Source: JBLNBU01 sp050260215
GTDB lineage: Bacteria; Pseudomonadota; Alphaproteobacteria; Rhodospirillales; Magnetospirillaceae
DNA length: 8,539 nucleotides
Direction of reading: 5' to 3'
NCBI GenBank assembly: GCA_050260215.1
Contig: JBLNBU010000198.1
Location: 1 to 8,539 of the forward strand
Shown: piece by piece, positions 1-4,918 of the stretch
Layout: every line of letters starts with the position of its first letter
Position numbering within the stretch: position 1 is the first letter of the stretch
Made by a program: the position numbers and the translations under genes
The notes under the pieces: generated by a model
Database searches by the model: none
What the model was told of the DNA's origin: nothing
Seen by the model: only the letters and a program-made list of their open reading frames with translations

Positions 1-117
1 GCCGCCTGAAGGACTTCCGAAGGATCGCCACCCGTTACGACAAACGCGCGGACACGTTCCTCTCGGCCGTCTTCCTCGTCGCTGCACTCGTATGGTGGCT
101 CAAATGAGTCCGGACCC
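1..117 (+). mobile_element. Right end of an IS5-family insertion sequence (partial)
   Basis: The first 107 bases end a transposase gene of IS5 type, and the 10 bases after its stop probably complete the element's right end. The end sequence GAGTCCGGACCC (106-117) is close to a palindrome and would be the terminal inverted repeat. It is followed by TAG, giving a CTAG junction. Elements of the IS427 group of the IS5 family commonly duplicate TA, which would fit. Immediately beyond it a PAS-domain reading frame is broken off, which independently places the boundary near 117-119. The left end and the second copy of any target duplication lie outside the window, so the exact boundary and IS group are inferred. 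Confidence 0.7.
3..107 (+). CDS. IS5-family transposase, C-terminal end (partial)
   Basis: Only the last 34 residues are in the window, read from base 3 to the TGA at 105-107. They begin RLKDFRRIATRYDKRA and end LVAALVWWLK. The run 'LKDFRRIATRYDK' followed by a hydrophobic FLSAV...LVWWL tail is the characteristic C-terminus of IS5/IS1031/IS427-type DDE transposases; the RRIATRYDK stretch lies just after the last catalytic Glu region in these enzymes. The enzyme cuts and joins the ends of its own element. The visible part is intact, but whether the full gene is intact cannot be judged. The gene runs toward, and the element interrupts, the PAS gene transcribed in the opposite direction. Confidence 0.85.
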   Translation, partial: RLKDFRRIATRYDKRADTFLSAVFLVAALVWWLK

Positions 118-489
118 TAGCTCGCCGGCGGGCGAACGAATGGGGCCGGCATTGCATAAAACGGGGATCTTCTCGCCGTCCTCGGCAACGACGATCATTT
201 CCCTGTTGGTGACCGTCTCGCCGTAGATGGCCGCCCGGGCAAGCGGCAAGTCCGTGGGAGGCGCAGGCTCGCCGGTGGCGGGGTCGAGGACCCTGTAGGC
301 ATCGGGATGTGCCTCGACGCTGATGCCTTCCAGCCGCTCACGCGGGCGCTGCAACAGGCGGCTGCCGAAATCCGATACGCGCAGGATGGTGCAGCCGGGG
401 GCGGTGGCCAGGGTCAGGCCCGAGGGCACGTTCTTCATCACAGCGTCGAGGAGCGCCCTGCCTTCGGGGGTAAGGAGGCCGGTCAGCAT
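118..489 (-). pseudogene. PAS-domain signalling protein, truncated by the IS
   Basis: This is the N-terminal 120-odd residues of a PAS-domain sensor, probably a histidine kinase or diguanylate cyclase/phosphodiesterase whose output domain is lost beyond the IS. From the ATG at 489 the protein reads LLDAVMKNVPSGLTLA at residues 13-28, as in a typical PAS N-cap. It ends with EDGEKIPVLCNAGPIRSPAGEL, matching the final beta strands of PAS folds, where a residue stretch such as 'GGVVVFRDITE' would normally follow. Instead the frame runs into the IS and stops at 100-102 after a few foreign residues (GSGLI). The start at 489 is preferred over a possible start at 537 because AAAAGGA lies 8 bases upstream, and the longer version would add 16 non-PAS residues. 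The rest of the gene should lie on the other side of the IS, outside the window. The ligand is unknown. Confidence 0.75.
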
Positions 490-502
490 GTCGGAAGTCC
501 TT

Positions 503-537
503 TTGAGATGCAGGCACAGAAATTGTGCAAATCTCAA
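503..537 (-). promoter_or_regulatory. Nested stem-loop abutting the PAS gene ribosome binding site
   Basis: TTGAGAT (503-509) pairs perfectly with ATCTCAA (531-537). Inside it, GCACA (514-518) pairs with TGTGC (524-528) around a 5-base loop, with an asymmetric internal bulge of 4 and 2 bases. In the - strand transcript this structure ends right next to the AAAAGGA ribosome binding site (498-504, sharing its first bases with the stem) of the PAS gene starting at 489. It could be a 5'-leader structure affecting translation, or a DNA operator half-site pair. The pairing is seen in the sequence; the function is inference. Confidence 0.45.
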
Positions 538-599
538 CTCACAATCCGCCGTTGCAGAAAAAATAGCAATGATGCAATTGGTATTATTAGACCGAATTC

Positions 600-611
600 A
601 TTTGATCAAAT
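600..611. promoter_or_regulatory. 12-bp perfect palindrome ATTTGATCAAAT
   Basis: The sequence ATTTGATCAAAT is identical on both strands and sits in the middle of the AT-rich divergent intergenic region, flanked by outer GAATT (594-598) and AATTC (609-613). It resembles fused FNR/CRP half-sites (TTGAT and ATCAA), but without the usual 4-base spacer, so an FNR site is not claimed. A dimeric regulator could bind here and control both neighbours. Confidence 0.35.
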
Positions 612-670
612 TCTACAGATTTTTTATCTGCTTCATCATCTCGAATGGTCTTGCCCACCGGGCTCGAGGT

Positions 671-699
671 GCCCCCGCCCAACGACGATGGGCGGGGGC
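671..699 (+). terminator. Strong GC hairpin (11-bp stem), terminator-like without T-run
   Basis: GCCCCCGCCCA (671-681) pairs perfectly with TGGGCGGGGGC (689-699) around the 7-base loop ACGACGA. Such a perfect 11-bp, almost all G:C stem is unlikely by chance in an intergenic region. No T-run follows on either strand, so it is not a standard intrinsic terminator. It could be an attenuator or RNA-stabilising hairpin in the leader of the 816-902 gene, or the terminator of a short + strand transcript starting near 610-640. Strand and role are uncertain. Confidence 0.4.
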
Positions 700-815
700 A
701 TCGTCCGGCAAGGATGTTCGCAGGAGCCCGCGGTCTAGCCGGCCCTCCATTTCATCCGGCAACCCGGGCCGCGGCCTCGCTGTTTACGGCAGGCATTGCG
801 GGCGGAGGTTGGGCC

Positions 816-902
816 ATGTTGAAGGCTGTGGGCTGGATCGTCGGCATCATCTTCCTGATCGGCCTGCTGGTGGTGCTGGGCCTGCTCAAGTGGATCTTCT
901 GA
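816..902 (+). CDS. 28-residue single-span membrane peptide, unknown function
   Basis: A short reading frame begins at the ATG at 816, preceded by GGAGG (804-808) at a 7-base spacing, one of the best ribosome binding sites in the window. The product is Met-Leu-Lys, then about 21 hydrophobic residues (AVGWIVGIIFLIGLLVVLGL), then LKWIF and a stop. It has the charge pattern of a single transmembrane helix with lysines near both ends. An in-frame upstream ATG at 645 would add 57 residues with no membrane or family character, so it is rejected. The stop is 96 bases before the TerB-like gene on the same strand, so the two may be cotranscribed. Small proteins of this kind often bind and regulate larger membrane proteins or respond to envelope stress; no specific partner can be named. 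I do not recognise a family. Confidence 0.65.
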   Translation: MLKAVGWIVGIIFLIGLLVVLGLLKWIF

Positions 903-998
903 GCAGAGGTGCGGCAGACCCTGGCGCCGCTGCTGGACGATGGTTCGACGGGCTAATAAGATGCGCCGGTCGGCCATCAGCGCGCGGGGGAGCGCCTC

Positions 999-1391
999 AT
1001 GTACATCCAGTATCTCGACAAGGACCAGCGGCAGGCCCTGGTGATCCTGACCTATTACGTGATGGTCGCCGACCACAAGGTGACCGCCGAGGAAGAGGCG
1101 CTGATCGACGCCCTCGAACACGAATTGGGAATCGAACCGGTGCATCCGGGCGAAATGCTGGTCGAACCGGCCTTCACCCTGTTCCGCGACCGCCGGTCCA
1201 AGATGGCGCTGATGCTGAAGCTGTCGGCGGTCGCGCACGTTGATCGCCAGTTCCACCCGTCCGAGCGCGCCATGCTGGAATCATGCGGGGAGCGGCTGGG
1301 CCTGTCGGCCGAGGACGTTCAGGAGGTCATCAAGTGGGGCCGCCTGCACGCCGAGCTGGTGACCCGCGCCCAGCACCTGGTCGACGGCTGA
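999..1391 (+). CDS. TerB-like domain protein (tellurite-resistance TerB family)
   Basis: The protein has 130 residues, about the length of a single TerB fold, is all-helical in appearance and lacks a signal peptide, so it should be cytoplasmic. It contains the internal duplication typical of TerB/DjlA-like domains: MVADHKVTAEEEALI near residues 22-36 and AHVDRQFHPSERAML near 79-93. In each copy an Ala-x-Asp turn is followed by an E/ExxxL helix; these acidic turns are thought to bind metal in TerB relatives. GGGGAG (987-992) lies 6 bases before the ATG and supports the start. The gene ends against a convergent gene with only 12 bases between the stops. A role in tellurite resistance is not implied: lone TerB domains occur in many stress and envelope contexts. 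Family assignment is good, function unknown. Confidence 0.8.
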   Translation: MYIQYLDKDQRQALVILTYYVMVADHKVTAEEEALIDALEHELGIEPVHPGEMLVEPAFTLFRDRRSKMALMLKLSAVAHVDRQFHPSERAMLESCGERLGLSAEDVQEVIKWGRLHAELVTRAQHLVDG

Positions 1392-1410
1392 AGCCGGGCT
1401 TTTTCAGCCC
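1386..1410. terminator. Candidate bidirectional terminator between convergent genes
   Basis: GGCTGAA (1386-1392) pairs with TTCAGCC (1403-1409). An alternative stem, GGGCT (1396-1400) with AGCCC (1406-1410), overlaps it. The + strand has a run of five T (1400-1404) inside the structure, rather than after it. The element spans both stop codons of the convergent TerB-like genes, the usual place for a shared terminator. The structure is suggestive but not canonical. Confidence 0.4.
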
Positions 1411-1772
1411 AGCATCTTGACCAGTTCGTCGGGGACTTCGGCGGCGGCGGCGCGGATGGACGCCAGCACCTTGCGTTCCAGCTCGTCGACGATGTTGTCG
1501 CGCAGCAGGTGGCCCTTCAGCCAGTCCCATTTGGCCGCGGTCAGCGCCGTGCCGCCGTCCATGGCGAAGCGGGTCAGCACGTCGACGAACAAGGCCTCGA
1601 AGCTTTCCGGATAGGTCGATCCCGTCAGGATGGTGTTGAGGTCGAGCAACAGCTCGGCCTCCTCCTCGCCGACGCCGGTTGCCAGCACGTCGCGCAGGGT
1701 CTTGACCTCGCGCTCGTCGATCTCGCCGTCCTCGTAGACGCACTGCTTCAGGTCGCGCAGGTATTCGTTCAT
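1404..1772 (-). CDS. Small acidic TerB-like helical protein
   Basis: The product is a 122-residue cytoplasmic protein. Residues 11-45 (CVYEDGEIDEREVKTLRDVL, then GEEEAELLLDLNTIL) show the 'DGxID..E...L' turn followed by a second E/ExxxLL helix, and 55-75 contain ESFEALFVDVLTRFAMDGG. This layout is common in TerB-like proteins of Rhodospirillales, in which a 'W/F-x-ALFVEA' helix follows the acidic repeats. The start at 1772 is chosen because GGAGAGG lies 4 bases upstream; an extension to 1814 would overlap the preceding gene's end and adds 14 basic residues. The gene lies 38 bases after the DUF4337 gene on the same strand, so the two are probably cotranscribed. It faces the other TerB-like gene tail to tail. 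The biochemical role is unknown. Confidence 0.65.
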   Translation of the reverse strand: MNEYLRDLKQCVYEDGEIDEREVKTLRDVLATGVGEEEAELLLDLNTILTGSTYPESFEALFVDVLTRFAMDGGTALTAAKWDWLKGHLLRDNIVDELERKVLASIRAAAAEVPDELVKMLG

Positions 1773-1810
1773 GGGACCTCTCCGTGTCTCTGTTGCCGGT
1801 CGGCCCGCCT

Positions 1811-2404
1811 TCAAAAGCCTGGGACCGCCACCAGCAGCGTATAGCCGTTGATCATCATGAAGGTGGCCGCCCCGGCCAGCACCACGCTGACGGCCATGAT
1901 GCCCGGGAACGACAGCATGGTGGCGATGGACGCGGTGACGATGGCGATCTCGAACAGGGCGTTGGCGTAGTCGAAATAGGGGTCGCGCTGGGCGGCGACG
2001 TCGCGCTGCTGTTCCAGTTGGCGAGCGCGGGCCAGCAGCTCCTTCTTGCCCTCGCCCTTGTCCGGATCGCTTTCGTAGCGGGCAACGGTGCGCTCGTAGT
2101 TGGCCAGCCGCTCCTCCATGCCGGCACGCATGTCGGCGGGCATGTCGCGACGCGAACGCAGCTGGTAGCGCAACTCGTCTGCAGCGATCTCGTAGGAGGT
2201 CTGGCGGATCGATTTGGCCTGGAAGAAGTTGTAGGTGTCCGAGGCACCAATGTAGCTGGCCATGAAATCCTTGGTGGCATTGTTGCCGCCGAGGTTGGTT
2301 ATCGCCAGCAGAACCGCGAGAATGGAAATATAGAGGGCAGCTTTCTTGTCGCCGCCGTGCCCCGAGTGCTCGTCACCTTCTGCGATCTCTTTAGCCTTGG
2401 ACAT
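1811..2404 (-). CDS. DUF4337 family inner-membrane protein
   Basis: The 197-residue product has a charged, His/Gly-containing N-terminus (residues 1-20), one membrane segment at about 21-38 (KAALYISILAVLLAITN), a long soluble stretch, and two closely spaced membrane segments at about 148-166 and 168-194. The soluble part contains the family signature SDTYNFFQAKSIRQTSYEIAA near 55-75, then a coiled-coil-like stretch rich in Arg/Glu (80-140). This architecture matches DUF4337, whose function is not established. Met at 2404 is preferred over the in-frame Met at 2416: it has GGGATGGGA 6 bases upstream, while the upper Met has little room for a ribosome binding site. A candidate promoter lies about 55 bases upstream, and the TerB-like gene follows after 38 bases. 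Confidence 0.8.
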   Translation of the reverse strand: MSKAKEIAEGDEHSGHGGDKKAALYISILAVLLAITNLGGNNATKDFMASYIGASDTYNFFQAKSIRQTSYEIAADELRYQLRSRRDMPADMRAGMEERLANYERTVARYESDPDKGEGKKELLARARQLEQQRDVAAQRDPYFDYANALFEIAIVTASIATMLSFPGIMAVSVVLAGAATFMMINGYTLLVAVPGF

Positions 2405-2497
2405 CGAGCATCCCATCCCCAGGAATGAAAGCAGCCACCCGTTCTGCCGCCCAGCAACCTATAACACAAGCGAATTGGGGTAAAGACCGCCGTCGCC
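2405..2497 (-). promoter_or_regulatory. Candidate extended -10 promoter for the DUF4337 gene
   Basis: Read on the - strand, TGT-TATAGG places an extended -10 element (TATAGG at 2463-2458, with TG one base before it) about 55 bases upstream of the DUF4337 start. No good -35 is seen, which extended -10 promoters can tolerate. The local sequence is less GC-rich than its surroundings. No convincing terminator for the five-gene operon ending at 2498 is visible here, so read-through into the DUF4337 gene is possible. Confidence 0.35.
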
Positions 2498-3163
2498 TCA
2501 CCAGCGCGGACACTGGGCCTTGACCGCCCGGTAGCTCTGCGCGGTGTCGAGGCCGGCATTGGCCTGGGCCCGCTCGCGCTCGAACGCTTCGCGCAACGGG
2601 CGGACCCCCTCGCCCAGCCGCCACAGCACCATGGCGTTGGCCGCCTCCCGGCCACCCTCGACCACCACCGGCCCCAGCGCCGCCACCACCGCCTTCAGCC
2701 GGGCTTCCAACTGGGGAGCGTAGGAATCGAACACGTGGCGGTTCAGAGCCACGTGGGTGGCCTCGTGGCGGGCCACGGCGGCATACTGGCAGCTGCCCGG
2801 CGGGTATTCCCGGGCGACGTCGACGGTGGTTTCGGCGATCCGCCAGCGCGCGGTCAGCGGCCCCGCCACGGCGCAGGTGCGCCCGCCCGGCAGCGGCCAG
2901 GACCGCACCACCGGGGCCAGTTCCAGTTCGGTGCGCAGGCGGGTCAGGCCGTCGAAGAAGGCACCGCCCGGCACGCGGCGGCGGCCCAGCAAGGCGGTGA
3001 TCTCGTCGATGCCGCGGGAATTGGTCCACACCGGCTCGGCCACCGAGGTCTCGAAGGCCACCGTTGTCGCGGGCAGGGCCGCGCCCTTGGGCGGGCACTC
3101 GGCCGCTGCTGCCGCCGCTGCCGCGACCAGCATCAGCAACAGCGCGGCGGCCAGCCGCCTCAC
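2498..3163 (-). CDS. Exported HExxH protein, DUF922-like putative metallopeptidase
   Basis: The 221-residue product opens with VRRLAAALLLMLVAAAAAAAA, a clear signal peptide ending at Ala-Glu-Cys about residue 21-23. The mature part holds ARHEATHVALNRH (121-133): H123-E124-x-x-H127 is the zincin metal-binding motif, followed by a helix (QLEARLKAVVAALG). Near the C-terminus, QANAGLDTAQSYRAVKAQC (200-218) resembles the end of DUF922-type predicted secreted zinc-dependent proteases, in which the HExxH helix is also followed by such a helix. The third zinc ligand cannot be assigned by eye, so catalysis is unproven. The GTG start at 3163 overlaps the TGA of the upstream solute-receptor gene (GTGA, 4 bases), giving translational coupling. 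An ATG at 3133 would cut the signal peptide and is less likely. This is the last gene of the five-gene exported block; a role in trimming or remodelling the partners is plausible. Confidence 0.7.
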   Translation of the reverse strand: MRRLAAALLLMLVAAAAAAAAECPPKGAALPATTVAFETSVAEPVWTNSRGIDEITALLGRRRVPGGAFFDGLTRLRTELELAPVVRSWPLPGGRTCAVAGPLTARWRIAETTVDVAREYPPGSCQYAAVARHEATHVALNRHVFDSYAPQLEARLKAVVAALGPVVVEGGREAANAMVLWRLGEGVRPLREAFERERAQANAGLDTAQSYRAVKAQCPRW

Positions 3164-4128
3164 TTCGCCGCCGGCTCGTCCAGTTGGACCCCGTGGGCCT
3201 TGAGCACGTCGCGGTACAGCACTCGCCAGGCGGCGATGTCGTCGGCGGCCAGGTCGACCACCTGCACGCCCTTGTCGGCCAGCCGGCGGCGGGCGTCGGC
3301 GTTGCGCTGGACGGCATAGGCGTCGCCGTCGGCGATGGCCTGGCGAACGGCGGCCTCGACCGCCTCGCGCATGGGCCGGCTCATGTCGTTCCACAGGGCG
3401 GTGCCGGTGACCGCCACATGGGTCTCGAAGACGTCGTTGCTGCGGGTGACCACGCCCAGCCCCTCGGCGGCGCCCGACGACTCCAGGTCGGCCCAGGTGC
3501 CGCGCACCACCTCGACCGCGCCGCTGGCGATCAGGTCGGCGATGGATTCGCCCGAGCCGGCCAGCAGCGCCTTGCCCTTGGTGGCGTTGAGCAGCGCCCG
3601 GGCGATGGGGAAGTCGCGCAAGAGGAAGCGCAGCCCCTCGGCGTCGGCGGGGCGCAGCAAGGCGCGGGCGGCGGCGGTGTGGCGCGGCCCGGCGCGCAGG
3701 TAGCCCAGCCCGACCAGTCCCTTGGCCCCCAGCCCCTGCAGCAGCGCGCGCCCCTTGGGGCCGTCCTGCCAGGCGGCGATGTCTTCAAGCGAATTGAAGA
3801 CGAAGGGGAACTCGAAGATCTGGAAGCGCGACGAATAGGCCGACATGAAGGGGACGGGGATCAGCGCCAGCTGGATGTCGCCCAGCACCACCGCGCCCGA
3901 CAGCTTGCCCGGCTCGACCGCCTCGGCGGGATCGAGCACGCGGGCGGTGATCTTGCCGGGCATGGCGGCTTCCGCCAGTTCCTTGATGCGCCAGGCCGTC
4001 CACGCCGACGGCTCGTCGTCGCGCCCGACATAGGCGATGTCCAGGCGCAGGAACTGGGCCGCGGCCGGGCCCATCCCGGCCAGCAGGGCGAAGGCGGCCA
4101 GCACCCAGGCGAACAGGTTCCTCTTCAC
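3160..4128 (-). CDS. TRAP-transporter DctP-type periplasmic solute-binding protein
   Basis: The 322-residue length fits the DctP family. A signal peptide occupies residues 1-24 (VKRNLFAWVLAAFALLAGMG, then PAAA-QF). Family landmarks: FQIFEFPFVFNSLEDIAAW (102-120), matching the 'e.PFlf.s.e.a' segment; LLRPADAEGLRFLLRDFP (157-174), matching 'RPI.tPeDlkGlkiRv'; and GAVEVVRGTWADLESS (203-218), at the place of 'G.vDg.enp...i'. In that last segment the usual E-N-P is replaced by RGTW, so the ligand may differ from a C4-dicarboxylate. The GTG at 4128 has AGGAGGGG just upstream and follows the previous stop by 10 bases; its own stop overlaps the next start. TRAP receptors normally feed DctQ/DctM membrane subunits, but neither is present here. 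It may act as a ligand sensor for the secretin operon instead of a transporter part, which is inference. Confidence 0.8.
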   Translation of the reverse strand: MKRNLFAWVLAAFALLAGMGPAAAQFLRLDIAYVGRDDEPSAWTAWRIKELAEAAMPGKITARVLDPAEAVEPGKLSGAVVLGDIQLALIPVPFMSAYSSRFQIFEFPFVFNSLEDIAAWQDGPKGRALLQGLGAKGLVGLGYLRAGPRHTAAARALLRPADAEGLRFLLRDFPIARALLNATKGKALLAGSGESIADLIASGAVEVVRGTWADLESSGAAEGLGVVTRSNDVFETHVAVTGTALWNDMSRPMREAVEAAVRQAIADGDAYAVQRNADARRRLADKGVQVVDLAADDIAAWRVLYRDVLKAHGVQLDEPAAK

Positions 4129-4138
4129 CGGCCCCCTC

Positions 4139-4918
4139 CTATTCCGAAACCAGCGGCCATTCGTGGACCAGGTCGGCGAACCCGTTGCGCTCCAGGATGT
4201 CCGGCCAGGCGGGCGACTGGCGCAATTCGGCCAGGCGGCGGTTGAACTCCTGCAACTCGGCGTTCGAGAACAACCGCGGCGACAGCACCGCATAAAGCGG
4301 CACCGAGCCCACGGCGGTATCGAGCAACTCGACCTTGGTGATGATGCCTTCCGAGCGGAAGGTGTAGCTGTCCGACAGCGCCGCGAAGATGGCCGCATCC
4401 AGCTTGCCCAGGACCAGCGCCCGGAACATGGCGCCGTCGGAATCGAAGGCGGTGGTCTCGACGCCCTTGTTCTTCTGCAGCAGCGGATAGGAATAGCCGG
4501 CGCGCACGCCGATGCGCCGCCCGGCAAGGTCGGCGGTGGCCTTGAGCGGAAAGCCCTCGCCCTTGCGCACCACCACGGCGTTGTATTCCATCACGATGGG
4601 GTTGGAGAACAACCCGGCGTCCTGGATTTTCGGCGTCTTGACGACCACCGTGGCGACGTCGATGCGGCCGTCCTTGAGGGCGGCGATGGCTTCAGGCTGG
4701 CGCATGGTCAGGAACTGCACCGGCCGGCCCATGCGGCGGAACACCTCGGCCACCGCCTCGGCGATGATGCCCTGGGGCTGGCCGCGGTCGGTGCGGCCGA
4801 AGATGTTGCCCGGCACCGCGATCACCACCGTGTCGTTGGGACCGGCGGCGCGGGCCTCGGCCGCCAGGCCTACGGCAAGGGCAAGGACGACGAGCAGCGC
4901 TGCGGCGAAGCGGGTCAT
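4139..4918 (-). CDS. Family-3 (SBP_bac_3) periplasmic solute-binding protein
   Basis: The 259-residue length is usual for the amino-acid-type family. The signal peptide is about residues 1-24 (MTRFAAALLVVLALAVGLAA, then EARA). Lobe features follow in the family order: GQPQGIIAEAVAEVFRRMG (46-64), EAIAALKDGRIDVA (76-89), LAGRRIGVRAGYSY (121-134) and ALVLGKLDAAI (157-167). The opening 'VVIAVPGNIFGRTDRG' departs from the common 'Y.PF.f.d..G', so the substrate cannot be predicted. The ATG at 4918 overlaps the TGA of the upstream pentapeptide gene (ATGA), so the two are translationally coupled. The next gene, another solute-binding protein of a different superfamily, starts 10 bases after the stop. 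No ABC permease or ATPase accompanies it, which argues for sensing, scavenging or a structural role rather than a complete importer. Confidence 0.8.
   Translation of the reverse strand: MTRFAAALLVVLALAVGLAAEARAAGPNDTVVIAVPGNIFGRTDRGQPQGIIAEAVAEVFRRMGRPVQFLTMRQPEAIAALKDGRIDVATVVVKTPKIQDAGLFSNPIVMEYNAVVVRKGEGFPLKATADLAGRRIGVRAGYSYPLLQKNKGVETTAFDSDGAMFRALVLGKLDAAIFAALSDSYTFRSEGIITKVELLDTAVGSVPLYAVLSPRLFSNAELQEFNRRLAELRQSPAWPDILERNGFADLVHEWPLVSE

Larger units (their letters stand above)
490..815. promoter_or_regulatory. AT-rich intergenic region between divergent PAS and small-membrane-protein genes
   Basis: No convincing gene is seen in these 326 bases. Roughly 520-650 is clearly AT-richer than the rest of the window, as expected for a divergent promoter region. 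Weak promoter-like pairs are visible on both strands around the shared TTGATC: on +, TTGATC (602-607) then 17 bases then TATCTG (625-630); on -, TTGATC followed by the AT-rich AATAAT run near 586-591 at a short spacing. Neither is strong. An inverted pair ATTGTG (522-527) / CACAAT (540-545) separated by 12 bases could also be an operator. Hairpins and palindromes in the region are listed separately. Confidence 0.4.

Noticed and set aside
600..611. FNR or CRP binding site
   Set aside because: Half-sites TTGAT/ATCAA overlap instead of being separated by 4 bases, so the consensus is not met.
323..1243. + strand open frame of about 300 codons across the intergenic region and the TerB-like gene
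   Set aside because: Arg/Pro/Gly-rich, crosses the strong hairpin and AT-rich promoter region, and lies out of frame with two well-supported genes.
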